Source: a virus. From it: a stretch of 25,156 nt of DNA. The notes under the pieces are model-generated. The model ran no database searches. It was not told the origin of the DNA and worked only from the letters and a program-made list of their open reading frames with translations. Where the stretch lies: positions 1 to 25,156 of the IMG/VR virus record IMGVR_UViG_3300005435_000048; one strand, written 5' to 3'. A program made the position numbers and the translations under genes. This document shows positions 12,642 to 19,739 of this stretch, in pieces (within the stretch, counting starts at the first letter, position 1; each line of letters opens with the position of its first letter).

Positions 12642-14554
12642 CACTCTCCTCTCGGTAACTTGGTCAACTCCGTCCACCGCGTCGCGCTCCACGCGCCCTC
12701 GGACAGCATCGGCACGTCGAACGCTACGTCGGCCATCGCGTCGCGGAGGCGCCGCATCTCCGGCACCCGCGCGCCCTTCGGACACTCCGCCAGCAGTTCG
12801 TCGTGCACGTTAAGGTCCAGTTCACCGTCCTTCGCGATCTCGGCGTAGTTGCACATGGCCTGCTTGGTATTGTCTGCTGCGCTGCCCTGGATGAGCGTAT
12901 TCAGCATCTTGTACTCGAACGTAATCGTCTTCTTCGCACCGTTAGGTAGCTCGATCTCGCGCGGCGCTTCGCAGTAGTACTCCCTCCCGCCCCACGTACG
13001 CAGCGGCTGGTTCCGCGCCGCGCGGTCGCGTAGCCCCTCCGACAAGTCCTTGATGCCGGGGATGCCTCGTTTGTGCGCGTTACGCAGCTGTGTGGCGGAC
13101 TCCACCGAGAGCGCCATGGCGCGCGCCAACTTACCGATGCCCATGCCGTAGATCAAGCCGAAGTTGAGTATCTTGATCGGCTTGCGCTTGACTTCCATGT
13201 TCAACATCTCGGAAATCAACTTCTGCACGAAGACGTGCATATCCAGCCACGGGTCTTTCTGGTAAGCTTCCAGTAGCAAGCCGTTCTCGTAGTGTGCTAA
13301 GATGCGCAGCTCTTGCGAGTGGTAGTCGCGATTGAGCAGCACGCGCCCCTTACGTGGCACGACGTAGCTGCGCACCATCGGCAGCGGCGCGCGCTGCAAT
13401 AGTTGCGACAACGCTGGCAACTTCTGCAAGCCCGCCAGCGCAGCCATCAGCTCGTCCTTCTCCTCCAGATTCGTGGTTATATTCTGCAGGTTCGGCACGC
13501 TGGAAAGCCGGCCGGTGCGCGTACCCTTCCGGGCGCCGCTGGAGTGATAGTCCTGTGCCACCTGATTCCACGACGTATGGATCAACCCACCGGTCCGCTG
13601 CGCGGTAGCCAGCCACGGCGTCAGGAAGCCCCGTAGCGCGCCGGCCACCGTGGCGCGGTACGTCAGCGCGGCGAGCAGGGGGGCGTCCGTTATAGCCGCC
13701 GCTAACGCGGTCTTTTTGGTGGACAACTGGCCCGTTGGGGTACGCTCCCACTTAGTCTCATCCATCAGTCCGGATCGCTGGAGCGCGATCACTAACTCAT
13801 CGTCGCTGTCAACGTTGAGCCCCTTCGTCTTCAGTCGCTTGCATAGCCACGCGTCCGCGTCGTTCAACGCAGCGTTGTAGCGGGGTACGTCGCGCTCCAG
13901 CCCGCGCAGGTCCACCGCTAGCCCGCGCCGCTCCGACGCTAGTAGGATGGGCATCAGACGCCGCTCGCGGTCGTAAGCTGCACCCATGCCCCGGTCCACC
14001 ACGACTTCTTGATAATACTTTTGAAAGAGCGCGTAAGTTCGGTCCACGTCGCCGATCGCGTAGCGTCCTACTAGGTCGCCGGGCGCCTCGCTGATGTGCG
14101 CCCCCCACTTCTTGTCGTTCTTCTTGACGATCCCCTGCGCGATGAGCCACGCGCGGACGGCGTCGCGCTCGTTCGGGGGCAGCCCCAGCACCTGCTCCGC
14201 CACCGGCTTCAAGGAGAGAGTCGAGCGGTCGGGGTTCTGAAGGAATATCAACAACAATGTATCGTGAGTACGGTCCCAAGGAGGCAGTGGAAGACCGAAA
14301 TAGCTTTCTGCTAAATCTCCATCAAATTTGAAATTGTGAGCAAGAATAGGCAACCCAGATGACCAAATACGTTTCAAATGCGAACGAGCATCATTGAATG
14401 AACAGTTATTTCCGGAAGGGTGTCCCCACGCTAAGTAGTACGACTTCACGCCGGGCACCCTAATGGCGACGCCGACTGGCTTCGGCGGATAGTCCGGTCT
14501 CGGAAGTATCCCTTCCGACTCGAAGTCCACGACAACACAACTAGGGGTTGACAA
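12641..14554 (-). CDS. DNA polymerase, family A (Pol I type) with 3'-5' exonuclease domain
   Basis: 637 aa. The start is taken as TTG at 14554, because GGAGG lies 7 nt before it; a TTG nine codons earlier is possible. The exonuclease domain shows VVDFESEG (Exo I), LAHNFKFDGDLAE (Exo II) and GRYAIGDVDRTY (Exo III). The polymerase domain shows RDYHSQELRILAHY (motif A), KRKPIKILNFGLIYGMG (motif B) and LNVHDELLAECP (motif C). All catalytic acids are present, so the enzyme should replicate and proofread. There is no sign of a 5'-3' nuclease domain, as in T7-type phage polymerases. The start lies inside the end of the HNH gene. Positions 14290-14420 are distinctly AT-richer than the rest of the gene. 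The stop overlaps the next start (TGATG). Confidence 0.95.
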   Translation of the reverse strand: MSTPSCVVVDFESEGILPRPDYPPKPVGVAIRVPGVKSYYLAWGHPSGNNCSFNDARSHLKRIWSSGLPILAHNFKFDGDLAESYFGLPLPPWDRTHDTLLLIFLQNPDRSTLSLKPVAEQVLGLPPNERDAVRAWLIAQGIVKKNDKKWGAHISEAPGDLVGRYAIGDVDRTYALFQKYYQEVVVDRGMGAAYDRERRLMPILLASERRGLAVDLRGLERDVPRYNAALNDADAWLCKRLKTKGLNVDSDDELVIALQRSGLMDETKWERTPTGQLSTKKTALAAAITDAPLLAALTYRATVAGALRGFLTPWLATAQRTGGLIHTSWNQVAQDYHSSGARKGTRTGRLSSVPNLQNITTNLEEKDELMAALAGLQKLPALSQLLQRAPLPMVRSYVVPRKGRVLLNRDYHSQELRILAHYENGLLLEAYQKDPWLDMHVFVQKLISEMLNMEVKRKPIKILNFGLIYGMGIGKLARAMALSVESATQLRNAHKRGIPGIKDLSEGLRDRAARNQPLRTWGGREYYCEAPREIELPNGAKKTITFEYKMLNTLIQGSAADNTKQAMCNYAEIAKDGELDLNVHDELLAECPKGARVPEMRRLRDAMADVAFDVPMLSEGAWSATRWTELTKLPRGE

Positions 14555-15173
14555 GTCGCCGCCTCCGATTAGGATTGTCAACGGACTTTAACCAAGCTAT
14601 TCGGTTCTTACGCCATACGGGGTTCTGCCATAAGGCTCGAAAACGTTGAGCCGACTCTCCACGTCGCCGAGCTGCGCTAGCTTTTTGCGCAGTAACCATC
14701 TTTGCACGGTAGGCTGGGTCTTTCCACAACTTTTTAAGATTTTCACTTACACCCTTACTTACGTTCTTACGAAACTGTGGATCTATAGCCCACTTCGTTT
14801 TTAACGCCTTGTTTATCGCCTTACGGCGTTTCTTGGCTAATTCAAGGTCCGCCCAAAGTTTCTCAGCTTCCTTTCCAAATCGCCGTCTTTGCTCAGGGTC
14901 TGAAGACACATGCCGACCCTTACGAGCGGCGTCCCTCATATTATCGGTGTGGCTGCCCGTGAATAAATGTCTAAAATTTATACACGACGGGTTGTCACAC
15001 CGATGCAGCACGTGTACATTCGGTGGCAAGGGTCCGTACTTTAGTTGGTATACATGGCGAGAAATCCTACCACGTGACGGGTGCTCCAAGCACGCACCCA
15101 CGCGCGTAGCTTCCTTTCGATACTGTGTTAGAGTCTTTAATGGAGGGGCCACATCGACTCCATCGCTACGCAA
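14541..15173 (-). CDS. HNH homing endonuclease with helical DNA-binding repeats
   Basis: 210 aa from TTG at 15173; an in-frame GTG at 15152 is an alternative. The HNH/Zn core is RISRHVYQLKYGPLPPNVHV, continuing LHRCDNPSCINFRHLFTG and NMRDAARKGR. The C-terminal 110 residues hold repeated basic helices (LKKLWKDPAYRAKM; RALWQNPVWRKN), like NUMOD-type minor-groove readers. The family makes free-standing homing endonucleases that cut a phage gene lacking the insertion. It sits immediately upstream of the DNA polymerase gene and overlaps its start by 14 nt. It is more AT-rich than the polymerase, consistent with transfer. Confidence 0.85.
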   Translation of the reverse strand: MRSDGVDVAPPLKTLTQYRKEATRVGACLEHPSRGRISRHVYQLKYGPLPPNVHVLHRCDNPSCINFRHLFTGSHTDNMRDAARKGRHVSSDPEQRRRFGKEAEKLWADLELAKKRRKAINKALKTKWAIDPQFRKNVSKGVSENLKKLWKDPAYRAKMVTAQKASAARRRGESAQRFRALWQNPVWRKNRIAWLKSVDNPNRRRRLVNP

Positions 15174-15432
15174 TTGGGAACTCCCACTGGCGCCCCTCCT
15201 TCCTCTTGTTGGTAGCGTCCAATAGCGCCGCGTGCTCGCGTTGGTGTCGCAGGGTACTGTACCGTTGATAGAGCCGTTCGATCACCTGCGTTCGCGCCCC
15301 CAATTCTATCGCACGCCGCAATAGTGGCAGCAACACGCGGTCTTCGGTGGCGGAACGCAGGTAATTATTGAGCCCTTCCCAGCTACGCAGCAACCGCGCG
15401 GTCGGGTCAGTACTTGGCTCGACGCGCGGCAC
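15166..15432 (-). CDS. Hypothetical protein, GTG start
   Basis: 88 aa. The start GTG at 15432 is preceded by GGGAGGT with 4-5 nt spacing inside the previous gene's last codons. The upstream ATG of the same frame would add 35 residues of low-complexity Arg/Ser sequence. The protein is helical (RLLRSWEGLNNYLRSATEDR; RTQVIERLYQRYSTLRHQRE). Not recognised. The next gene, an HNH endonuclease, overlaps its end by 8 nt. Confidence 0.6.
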   Translation of the reverse strand: MPRVEPSTDPTARLLRSWEGLNNYLRSATEDRVLLPLLRRAIELGARTQVIERLYQRYSTLRHQREHAALLDATNKRKEGRQWEFPIA

Positions 15433-16297
15433 CCTTACCTCCCTTCGCCGCCGGCCGGTCGACCGTCGTCGGGTCCACGTAGACGTACGGTTCGTCGAGA
15501 ATGCGCTCGGCTTCCTTGACGCGGGCCAGGATGGCATTGTAGAGCTTGTCCGGCAACGGCTTACGGTCGCTCGACTCGAAGCACAAGCGATACTGGCTCT
15601 TCGCGTCCGGTGTACACCAGAGCCGCGACTGCCACGCCCACGACGGCAGGTTGGATTTAATCGCGAGATCTTTGACGTACAACGAGTAGCCCTTCACCGA
15701 CATCACCGGCACGCCGATGGTGGCGATCTCCGCTTCCTCCACGTCCTTCACCGTGAACGGCGCTTGCAGCGGCAGAATGGCGAGTCGGCGCGAGTTCTTG
15801 CACGCCTTGCCACGGCCGGTGTCCGCGGACCCGAACTCATTGTGAGGACAACCGTGGCACGTTTCGTGCTGCGGTTCGTGCGACTTCTCGTGGGGGGCCA
15901 TCTCCTCACCGTCTTCGCTAAACGCGAAGCAGACGGGCGCCGTCGGCGCGTCGGGGTTGTACTTCCCTGGGTAGTACGCGTTCTCGATCAACGCGCAGAG
16001 AATAATGCCGTGCAGTTCGTTGTCCTTCAACGGAGTTTGCTTGTACGTCAATACCCCGCCCTTGGTGCTGATGCGGTTACCCGCCTGCACGCTTTCCTCC
16101 ATCTTCACCGTCTTCGCGGCGTAGGCGGCAACTTCCTTCCGCCAGTCGTACGTCTCCGCTAGGGCGGTGGTCTTCCGGGGGGCTACGGCACGGGACTTGC
16201 TACCGTTGGACGGCTCCGCGTCGATCGTTACTGGCTCGCGCTTCGGCTTGCGAGCGGTGCTGGGTTCTTCGAGTACTGCTGTGGTCTTACGTGCCAT
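15407..16297 (-). CDS. Phage protein with Zn motif, probable ssDNA-binding protein
   Basis: 296 aa from the ATG at 16297, chosen over 16312 because GGAGAAG lies 6 nt before it. A disordered basic N-terminus (residues 1-50) is followed by a globular core. Landmarks are GIILCALIENAYYPGKY, CFAFSEDGEEM, a Cys cluster CHGCPHNEFGSADTGRGKAC with a following RRLAILPL, and SVKGYSLYVKDLAI. Proteins of this type lie beside polymerase and RecB-like nuclease genes in many phages and are usually left hypothetical. The ssDNA-binding role is inferred from position and from the OB-like, Zn-containing core. Confidence 0.55.
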   Translation of the reverse strand: MARKTTAVLEEPSTARKPKREPVTIDAEPSNGSKSRAVAPRKTTALAETYDWRKEVAAYAAKTVKMEESVQAGNRISTKGGVLTYKQTPLKDNELHGIILCALIENAYYPGKYNPDAPTAPVCFAFSEDGEEMAPHEKSHEPQHETCHGCPHNEFGSADTGRGKACKNSRRLAILPLQAPFTVKDVEEAEIATIGVPVMSVKGYSLYVKDLAIKSNLPSWAWQSRLWCTPDAKSQYRLCFESSDRKPLPDKLYNAILARVKEAERILDEPYVYVDPTTVDRPAAKGGKGAARRAKY

Positions 16298-16322
16298 GCT
16301 GGGCTTCTCCATTATTTGAAAT

Positions 16323-16466
16323 TTAAGTGCTCTTGGATTTCACCAGCGGTACCACCTTTTGTTCTTTCTCCCGCTGTTGCTGTCTTCGCACTCGAGCGAA
16401 GGTCTTACGTAGATCAGTATTTACACTGCTGGTATACTTGAAGGTAGGATCGAGGATGGACTTCAA
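16323..16466 (-). CDS. Conserved phage small basic protein, TTG start
   Basis: 47 aa. The TTG overlaps the previous TGA (TTGA) and is preceded by GAGGGGGA at good spacing. An upstream in-frame ATG would force a long overlap and non-conserved sequence, so the TTG is chosen. The reading KSILDPTFKYTSSVNTD, then LRKTFARVRRQQ, is a layout I recognise from small phage proteins located before ssDNA-binding or polymerase genes. The function is unknown; the basic helix suggests nucleic acid binding. Confidence 0.7.
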   Translation of the reverse strand: MKSILDPTFKYTSSVNTDLRKTFARVRRQQQREKEQKVVPLVKSKST

Positions 16467-16789
16467 TCGCGTTCCCCCTCGGCATAGGCGAACTCTAAGG
16501 ACGTCGCGCGCAGTTCCTGCGCGCCGCGTCGGTCTTCCCGACGCCACTTTGCCAATTCGCCCGACCACATGGCTTCTCCGATGCGGCTGCTTTCTAGCGT
16601 GCTGCACGCCGCTCGGAGGAGTCGCTTGAGTCTATTTACTTCTACCAACAGGGAGCGACTAACTGCTAGTGCTTCGTCGGCTGAAGGGGTTGGCAGTGGT
16701 GCGTGTGGACGCGTGAGTAAGCGCCGCTCCGCCCGCAACTCCTCGCGCACGACGCGCCGGACGTCGGATTCCGTACAGTAGCCTGGCAT
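16463..16789 (-). CDS. Hypothetical helical protein
   Basis: 108 aa. Starts next to the stop of the previous gene. The N-terminal part ESDVRRVVREELRAERRLL and the middle LLVEVNRLKRLLRAACSTLE are amphipathic helices, so a coiled-coil oligomer is likely. Not recognised. It ends in GAGGGGGA, which also serves as Shine-Dalgarno for the following TTG start. Confidence 0.55.
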   Translation of the reverse strand: MPGYCTESDVRRVVREELRAERRLLTRPHAPLPTPSADEALAVSRSLLVEVNRLKRLLRAACSTLESSRIGEAMWSGELAKWRREDRRGAQELRATSLEFAYAEGERD

Positions 16790-16790
16790 T

Positions 16791-17291
16791 TTACTGGACT
16801 CGCTTCTTAAGCGCCGTCAACTTCAGCTTGACGACGGTGAACGACTCGACACCGGGGATCACGCGCTTCGCCGCCCAGCGCTCATTGCACGCGGTCGTAC
16901 TCAATCGCTTATGTAGAAGATCGAACGCCCCAGTCTTCTTGATGTAGGCGTAGAGCTTATCCCAATCCTTAGCGGTCGGCACCGGCTTGCGGTCGAGCTC
17001 CACGCGGGCGGTCTTGCCCGTCGCGCCTTGCAGGTCCTCCTTAGGAATCGACTCGATCAGGTGCGCCTCCAGCGCGCGGTACTCATCTTCCACCACCTTC
17101 AACTGCGCCTTGATCGCGTCCGCCTTGACGTCCAGCGTCTTCAGCCGGTCGACGCACGACCCCAGCGACTTAGGGAAGATGTACTTCGATTCTTCGAGCT
17201 TTACCACTTCCGCCGCTGGCCGTTGCAGCAACTTCGCTTCCGCCTTCGTCGTCGGCGCTACGCGCACCGCTGCTCCGTTACTTCTTGGCAT
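16791..17291 (-). CDS. Hypothetical protein with central coiled coil, possible replication accessory factor
   Basis: 166 aa. A central helix (CVDRLKTLDVKADAIKAQLK, continuing VVEDEYRALEAHLIESIP) resembles the helical host-nuclease-inhibitor-type or Gp157-type proteins of phage replication clusters. The C-terminal half has KDWDKLYAYIKKTGAFDLLH, followed by an ERW and VPGVESF segment. It precedes a probable ssDNA-binding gene by two small genes. No enzymatic motif is visible. Confidence 0.6.
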   Translation of the reverse strand: MPRSNGAAVRVAPTTKAEAKLLQRPAAEVVKLEESKYIFPKSLGSCVDRLKTLDVKADAIKAQLKVVEDEYRALEAHLIESIPKEDLQGATGKTARVELDRKPVPTAKDWDKLYAYIKKTGAFDLLHKRLSTTACNERWAAKRVIPGVESFTVVKLKLTALKKRVQ

Positions 17292-17553
17292 TCGTTTTCT
17301 CCTTGGACTTTATCCACGCTTGTACTTCACTAGCTACCGCTAGGTACTCGGCGCTAGGGTCTAGGCGGTCTTCCTGCCCCACCACGTACGTAGCCCAGAT
17401 CTTAGCTCGCAGCGCGTTGGGTAACCGGAACCAGTGCGGCCCGCAGCCCCACATCGCCGGGGGCACCTGTCTAGCACACCCCGGCCAGTGGCAAGCGTGC
17501 GCCCGCGTCTGCGCTGCGTGTTTAACGTGTGCGACTTTCTCAGCGGCGCTCAC
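17278..17553 (-). CDS. Conserved phage Zn-binding hypothetical protein
   Basis: 91 aa from GTG overlapping the previous stop. The core HACHWPGCARQVPPAMWG, continuing CGPHWFRLP and RAKIWATY..GQE, is a pattern I recognise from many phage genomes, with Cys and His spaced for one zinc site. The function is not established. The tail is Lys-rich. It overlaps the next gene by 14 nt. Confidence 0.7.
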   Translation of the reverse strand: MSAAEKVAHVKHAAQTRAHACHWPGCARQVPPAMWGCGPHWFRLPNALRAKIWATYVVGQEDRLDPSAEYLAVASEVQAWIKSKEKTNAKK

Positions 17554-17807
17554 TGCTTATCCCAGTTGCGCCGTACGATCTTCACCTTGCGCGAAGGCAA
17601 CCACTCGCGGGCCAGCGCCCGCCCCGACACCCGCACGTACTTGCCGACCGACGCCACCGCCATCACCGTACCGATCGTCTCGACGACATCCCCGGCACGC
17701 ACCTCGTCCGCTCTAACCTCCAGCGACTCGGCATATGGGCGTCCATCATCTGGACGCAGTGCCGGCTCGCGCAGCGTTTCGTGCTCGAATATCCGTGGAC
17801 GTCCCAT
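17550..17807 (-). CDS. Hypothetical protein, probable small beta-barrel
   Basis: 85 aa from ATG (an overlapping GTG one codon upstream is possible; GGAGGA lies just ahead). The centre reads VRADEVRAGDVVETIGTVMAV and later YVRVSGRALAREWLP, alternating strands like a small OB or SH3-type barrel, but no family is recognised. Its TGA overlaps the next GTG (GTGA). Confidence 0.6.
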   Translation of the reverse strand: MGRPRIFEHETLREPALRPDDGRPYAESLEVRADEVRAGDVVETIGTVMAVASVGKYVRVSGRALAREWLPSRKVKIVRRNWDKQ

Positions 17808-17890
17808 CACGCCTCCTCCGGTGGCAGCAGCAATCTACCTAGCAAAACTACCGCGAGGATGACCAACAACACATATAAGGAGTCCATCAT
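17807..17890 (-). CDS. 27-residue single-span membrane peptide
   Basis: Begins MMDS, followed by LYVLLVILAVVLLGRLLL, an 18-residue hydrophobic segment with one Arg, and ends PPEEA. The ATG overlaps the Ro60 stop (ATGATGG), with GGAAG 9 nt upstream. Its TGA overlaps the following start, which is preceded by GGAGGA inside this gene. Such coupling on both sides argues for translation. The role is unknown: a small inner-membrane peptide, perhaps tethering or host-modifying. Confidence 0.6.
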   Translation of the reverse strand: MMDSLYVLLVILAVVLLGRLLLPPEEA

Positions 17891-19314
17891 GGCGCTACTT
17901 CCTCCGCTTCCAATTCACGAATGTAGTCGAACACCGCTTCGCTCCAGCCGTCGATGCGGTTCCACGCGCCGAAGCCGACGCCGTTCTTGTACGTCGCTAC
18001 GTTTATCATGTAAGCGATCTTACCAGCGTCCGGCGCTCCTACTGCGTCTTGCGATTCTTCGTCCGTCATGACGATTAGCCGCTGGTACCGTCCCGACACC
18101 CCCAGCACCGCGCTTCCGATCCGCGTACCGTTCGAGGGCACCGCACGTTGGATTGCGTCCGCCAGGGCGAAGCCCCGTCGCGCGGGTACGAGAGCGTGTT
18201 CATTCGAAAATGCGTAGATGTCGATCTCTTCGCACACCTCTCGTGCTAGAATGGCGAGACCCAGCGCGGCGTCCTCTCGCGTTAGCTCCGACTTCGCCGA
18301 AACTTGCGACTGCCGCATGGAAGGCGACGTATCGATCAGCAGCACGGTCTTACCGGGCAATCTATCGCGCCCTTCCAGGCAGCGCAGCATCGCCGGCTCG
18401 ATCAGGTCTTCCCAGCCGGGGCAAGCTCGCGCCGCTGCGATAAACCGGAACGGTAACACGCGATCGACCTTGACGTTATCCAGCGCGCCAGCCACCGCCT
18501 TGCGATCGACGCCCGCGTCGCGCATGTTGCGCAGGTTACGGAGCAGCGCCAACGCGCCCAGCTTATTGTCGGCTAGCAACCGCTCGAACGTCTCGCGTTT
18601 GTCCGCGCCGCCAGAGAGCGCGACCTCCCACGTATCGGGGGTCGTCAACTCACCCGCGATGAGCCGGCGGTACAGGTCTTCGCGCGGCGACAGCACGCGA
18701 CGCATGTTCAGCGCGCGCTCCGCTTTCGTGTAGACCGTGGTGGCTTTCTCGCCAACACCGATCGTCGGGCGCCCCTTCAGCGCAGCGGCAGTGCGGTCGC
18801 CCGGCTTAGCGTGGCTCAAGAACAGCGCGTCACGCAGCCGCACCTTACCCTCTCGGTCGTACTTCGCTAGCGAGTACTCGTTGAACTTCTCGAACGCACG
18901 CGCGAGCCCCTTCTTGACTTGCGCCGATAGTGGTTGCTTGCCGTCCTTCCAGTAGATGGCTAGGAATTCCGTAATCTCATCTGGACGCTCGATGATCGCT
19001 TCTAGCGTGTGCGCGACGAGCGTCTTGTGCTCCGGCAACCGCGCCATCTCGCGCGCCAGCAGGAGCGGCACGTGGCGGAGCTTCATCTCGTGGCGTGCCT
19101 TGATTGCGAGCGCCATGACGTCCACTGGCACGCACTTAGCGACCAACGACTTAATGCGATCGGCGGTCGAGACACCGCTCTCGTAGAATGAATCCTCCCA
19201 GAGCAGACACGCCAGAACGGCGCGACGCAGTTCGCGCAGAGGGGTCGAATGCACGGCACGCGTGCCTTCGTGATTATAGGCCGGGGGTGCTTTTACCGGA
19301 GTATTGAGTTTCAT
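17887..19314 (-). CDS. rsr: TROVE-domain Ro60 orthologue (Rsr-like), Y RNA-binding protein
   Basis: 475 aa. The N-terminal about 310 residues form the alpha-helical TROVE repeat ring, with blocks such as RELRRAVLACLLWEDSFYESG near residue 28 (quoted to 21 letters at most in parts: LACLLWEDSFYESG), VRLRDALFLSHAKP near 155 and ALLRNLRNMRDAGVD near 262. The C-terminal part is a von Willebrand A domain with an intact MIDAS: VLLIDTSPSM, then SNGTRIG, then IVMTDEESQD. Ro60 rings bind misfolded RNA ends and Y RNAs; in Deinococcus, Rsr works with PNPase. A Shine-Dalgarno-like AAAGGAAA lies before the ATG. The stop overlaps a 27-codon membrane-peptide gene. The Y RNA just upstream on the same strand makes this a Ro60/YrlA locus, and the two are probably cotranscribed. 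Confidence 0.92.
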   Translation of the reverse strand: MKLNTPVKAPPAYNHEGTRAVHSTPLRELRRAVLACLLWEDSFYESGVSTADRIKSLVAKCVPVDVMALAIKARHEMKLRHVPLLLAREMARLPEHKTLVAHTLEAIIERPDEITEFLAIYWKDGKQPLSAQVKKGLARAFEKFNEYSLAKYDREGKVRLRDALFLSHAKPGDRTAAALKGRPTIGVGEKATTVYTKAERALNMRRVLSPREDLYRRLIAGELTTPDTWEVALSGGADKRETFERLLADNKLGALALLRNLRNMRDAGVDRKAVAGALDNVKVDRVLPFRFIAAARACPGWEDLIEPAMLRCLEGRDRLPGKTVLLIDTSPSMRQSQVSAKSELTREDAALGLAILAREVCEEIDIYAFSNEHALVPARRGFALADAIQRAVPSNGTRIGSAVLGVSGRYQRLIVMTDEESQDAVGAPDAGKIAYMINVATYKNGVGFGAWNRIDGWSEAVFDYIRELEAEEVAP

Positions 19315-19592
19315 TGATGTTTTCCTTTACGTAGGGAACGACCACTGCGTTTAGGGTTGAAAGCGGGGAACTGCCATCGACGCTTGCGGCCCTCCGGCCG
19401 CACGGCACAACTGTCGAAGAAGAACGCGTCAATATCGCCACCGCACGCGAGACTTACATTCCGGGAACAGTCGACAACAAGGTTTTGGCGAGCTTGCAGC
19501 CACGCGCCGGACTTGAACCGGCTACCTTCGGACGTTGTTATCGCCCGACGCTCTAACCTCGGGATGAACTTGTCATCTACGCCACGGGACAC
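19311..19592 (-). CDS. Doubtful open frame between the Y RNA and the Ro60 gene
   Basis: 93 codons. The only support is its TGA overlapping the Ro60 ATG (ATGA). That overlap arises automatically in this frame because the Ro60 gene starts ATGA. The frame reads through the second tRNA-like fragment (residues about 11-31), has no recognisable domain and is unusually rich in Arg and Phe. The neighbouring frame 19811-19593 is equally unconvincing, since it runs straight through the Y RNA core. Listed so the 550-nt stretch is accounted for. Confidence 0.2.
   Translation of the reverse strand: MSRGVDDKFIPRLERRAITTSEGSRFKSGAWLQARQNLVVDCSRNVSLACGGDIDAFFFDSCAVRPEGRKRRWQFPAFNPKRSGRSLRKGKHQ
19499..19560 (-). 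ncRNA. Second tRNA-like fragment, conventional order but no 5' acceptor partner
   Basis: Minus strand reads GGTTAGAGC (D-arm 3' half), G, then an anticodon-type stem TCGGG/TCCGA, AGGTA as variable loop, a perfect T stem-loop GCCGG-TTCAAGT-CCGGC, and GCGTGGC where the acceptor 3' strand should be. The stem loop between TCGGG and TCCGA is 11 nt (or two further pairs around a 7-nt loop ATAACAA), longer than in a working tRNA. No GCCACGC-type partner strand exists upstream. It resembles a tRNA-Ile 3' half and is best read as a remnant or a second, degenerate Y-RNA-type element. It also lies in an open frame. Confidence 0.4.
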
Positions 19593-19601
19593 TCAAAAGC
19601 A

Positions 19602-19739
19602 AAAATCGGGGAACCAACGACCACGGATAGTTACGCGCTCTAACCGCTGAGCTACCAGCGCCGCTAAGCGCCGAACGGGATTCGAACCCGCGACCTCGTC
19701 CTTAGGATGGAAGTAACCGTAATCTACGCCACCGATTTT
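19602..19739 (-). ncRNA. yrlA: YrlA-like Y RNA with closed, circularly permuted tRNA-like domain
   Basis: Read on the minus strand, the order is T arm, acceptor, D arm, i.e. a permuted tRNA. The T stem-loop is GCGGG-TTCGAAT-CCCGT (19691-19675). The acceptor 3' strand TCGGCGC (19674-19668) and a 6-nt loop TTAGCG follow. Then come the acceptor 5' strand GCGCTGG (19661-19655), TA, and the D arm GCTC-AGCGGTTA-GAGC (19652-19637). The acceptor strands form 7 pairs (two G-U) only in this order. The remains of the anticodon stem (ACG/CGT) lead into flanks that close as AAAATCGG-(T)-GG with CCCCGATTTT, ten pairs with one bulged nucleotide. Bacterial YrlA RNAs are known to have this shape: tRNA mimic, no free CCA end, Ro60-binding stem in place of the anticodon arm. 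The Ro60 gene follows 290 nt downstream. The middle of the stem has several alternative pairings. Confidence 0.75.

Noticed and set aside
12641-14581. Long plus-strand open frames opposite the polymerase, ssDNA-binding and Ro60 genes
   Set aside because: They are shadows of GC-rich minus-strand genes, with no ribosome sites or recognisable domains; no plus-strand gene is supported anywhere in the window.
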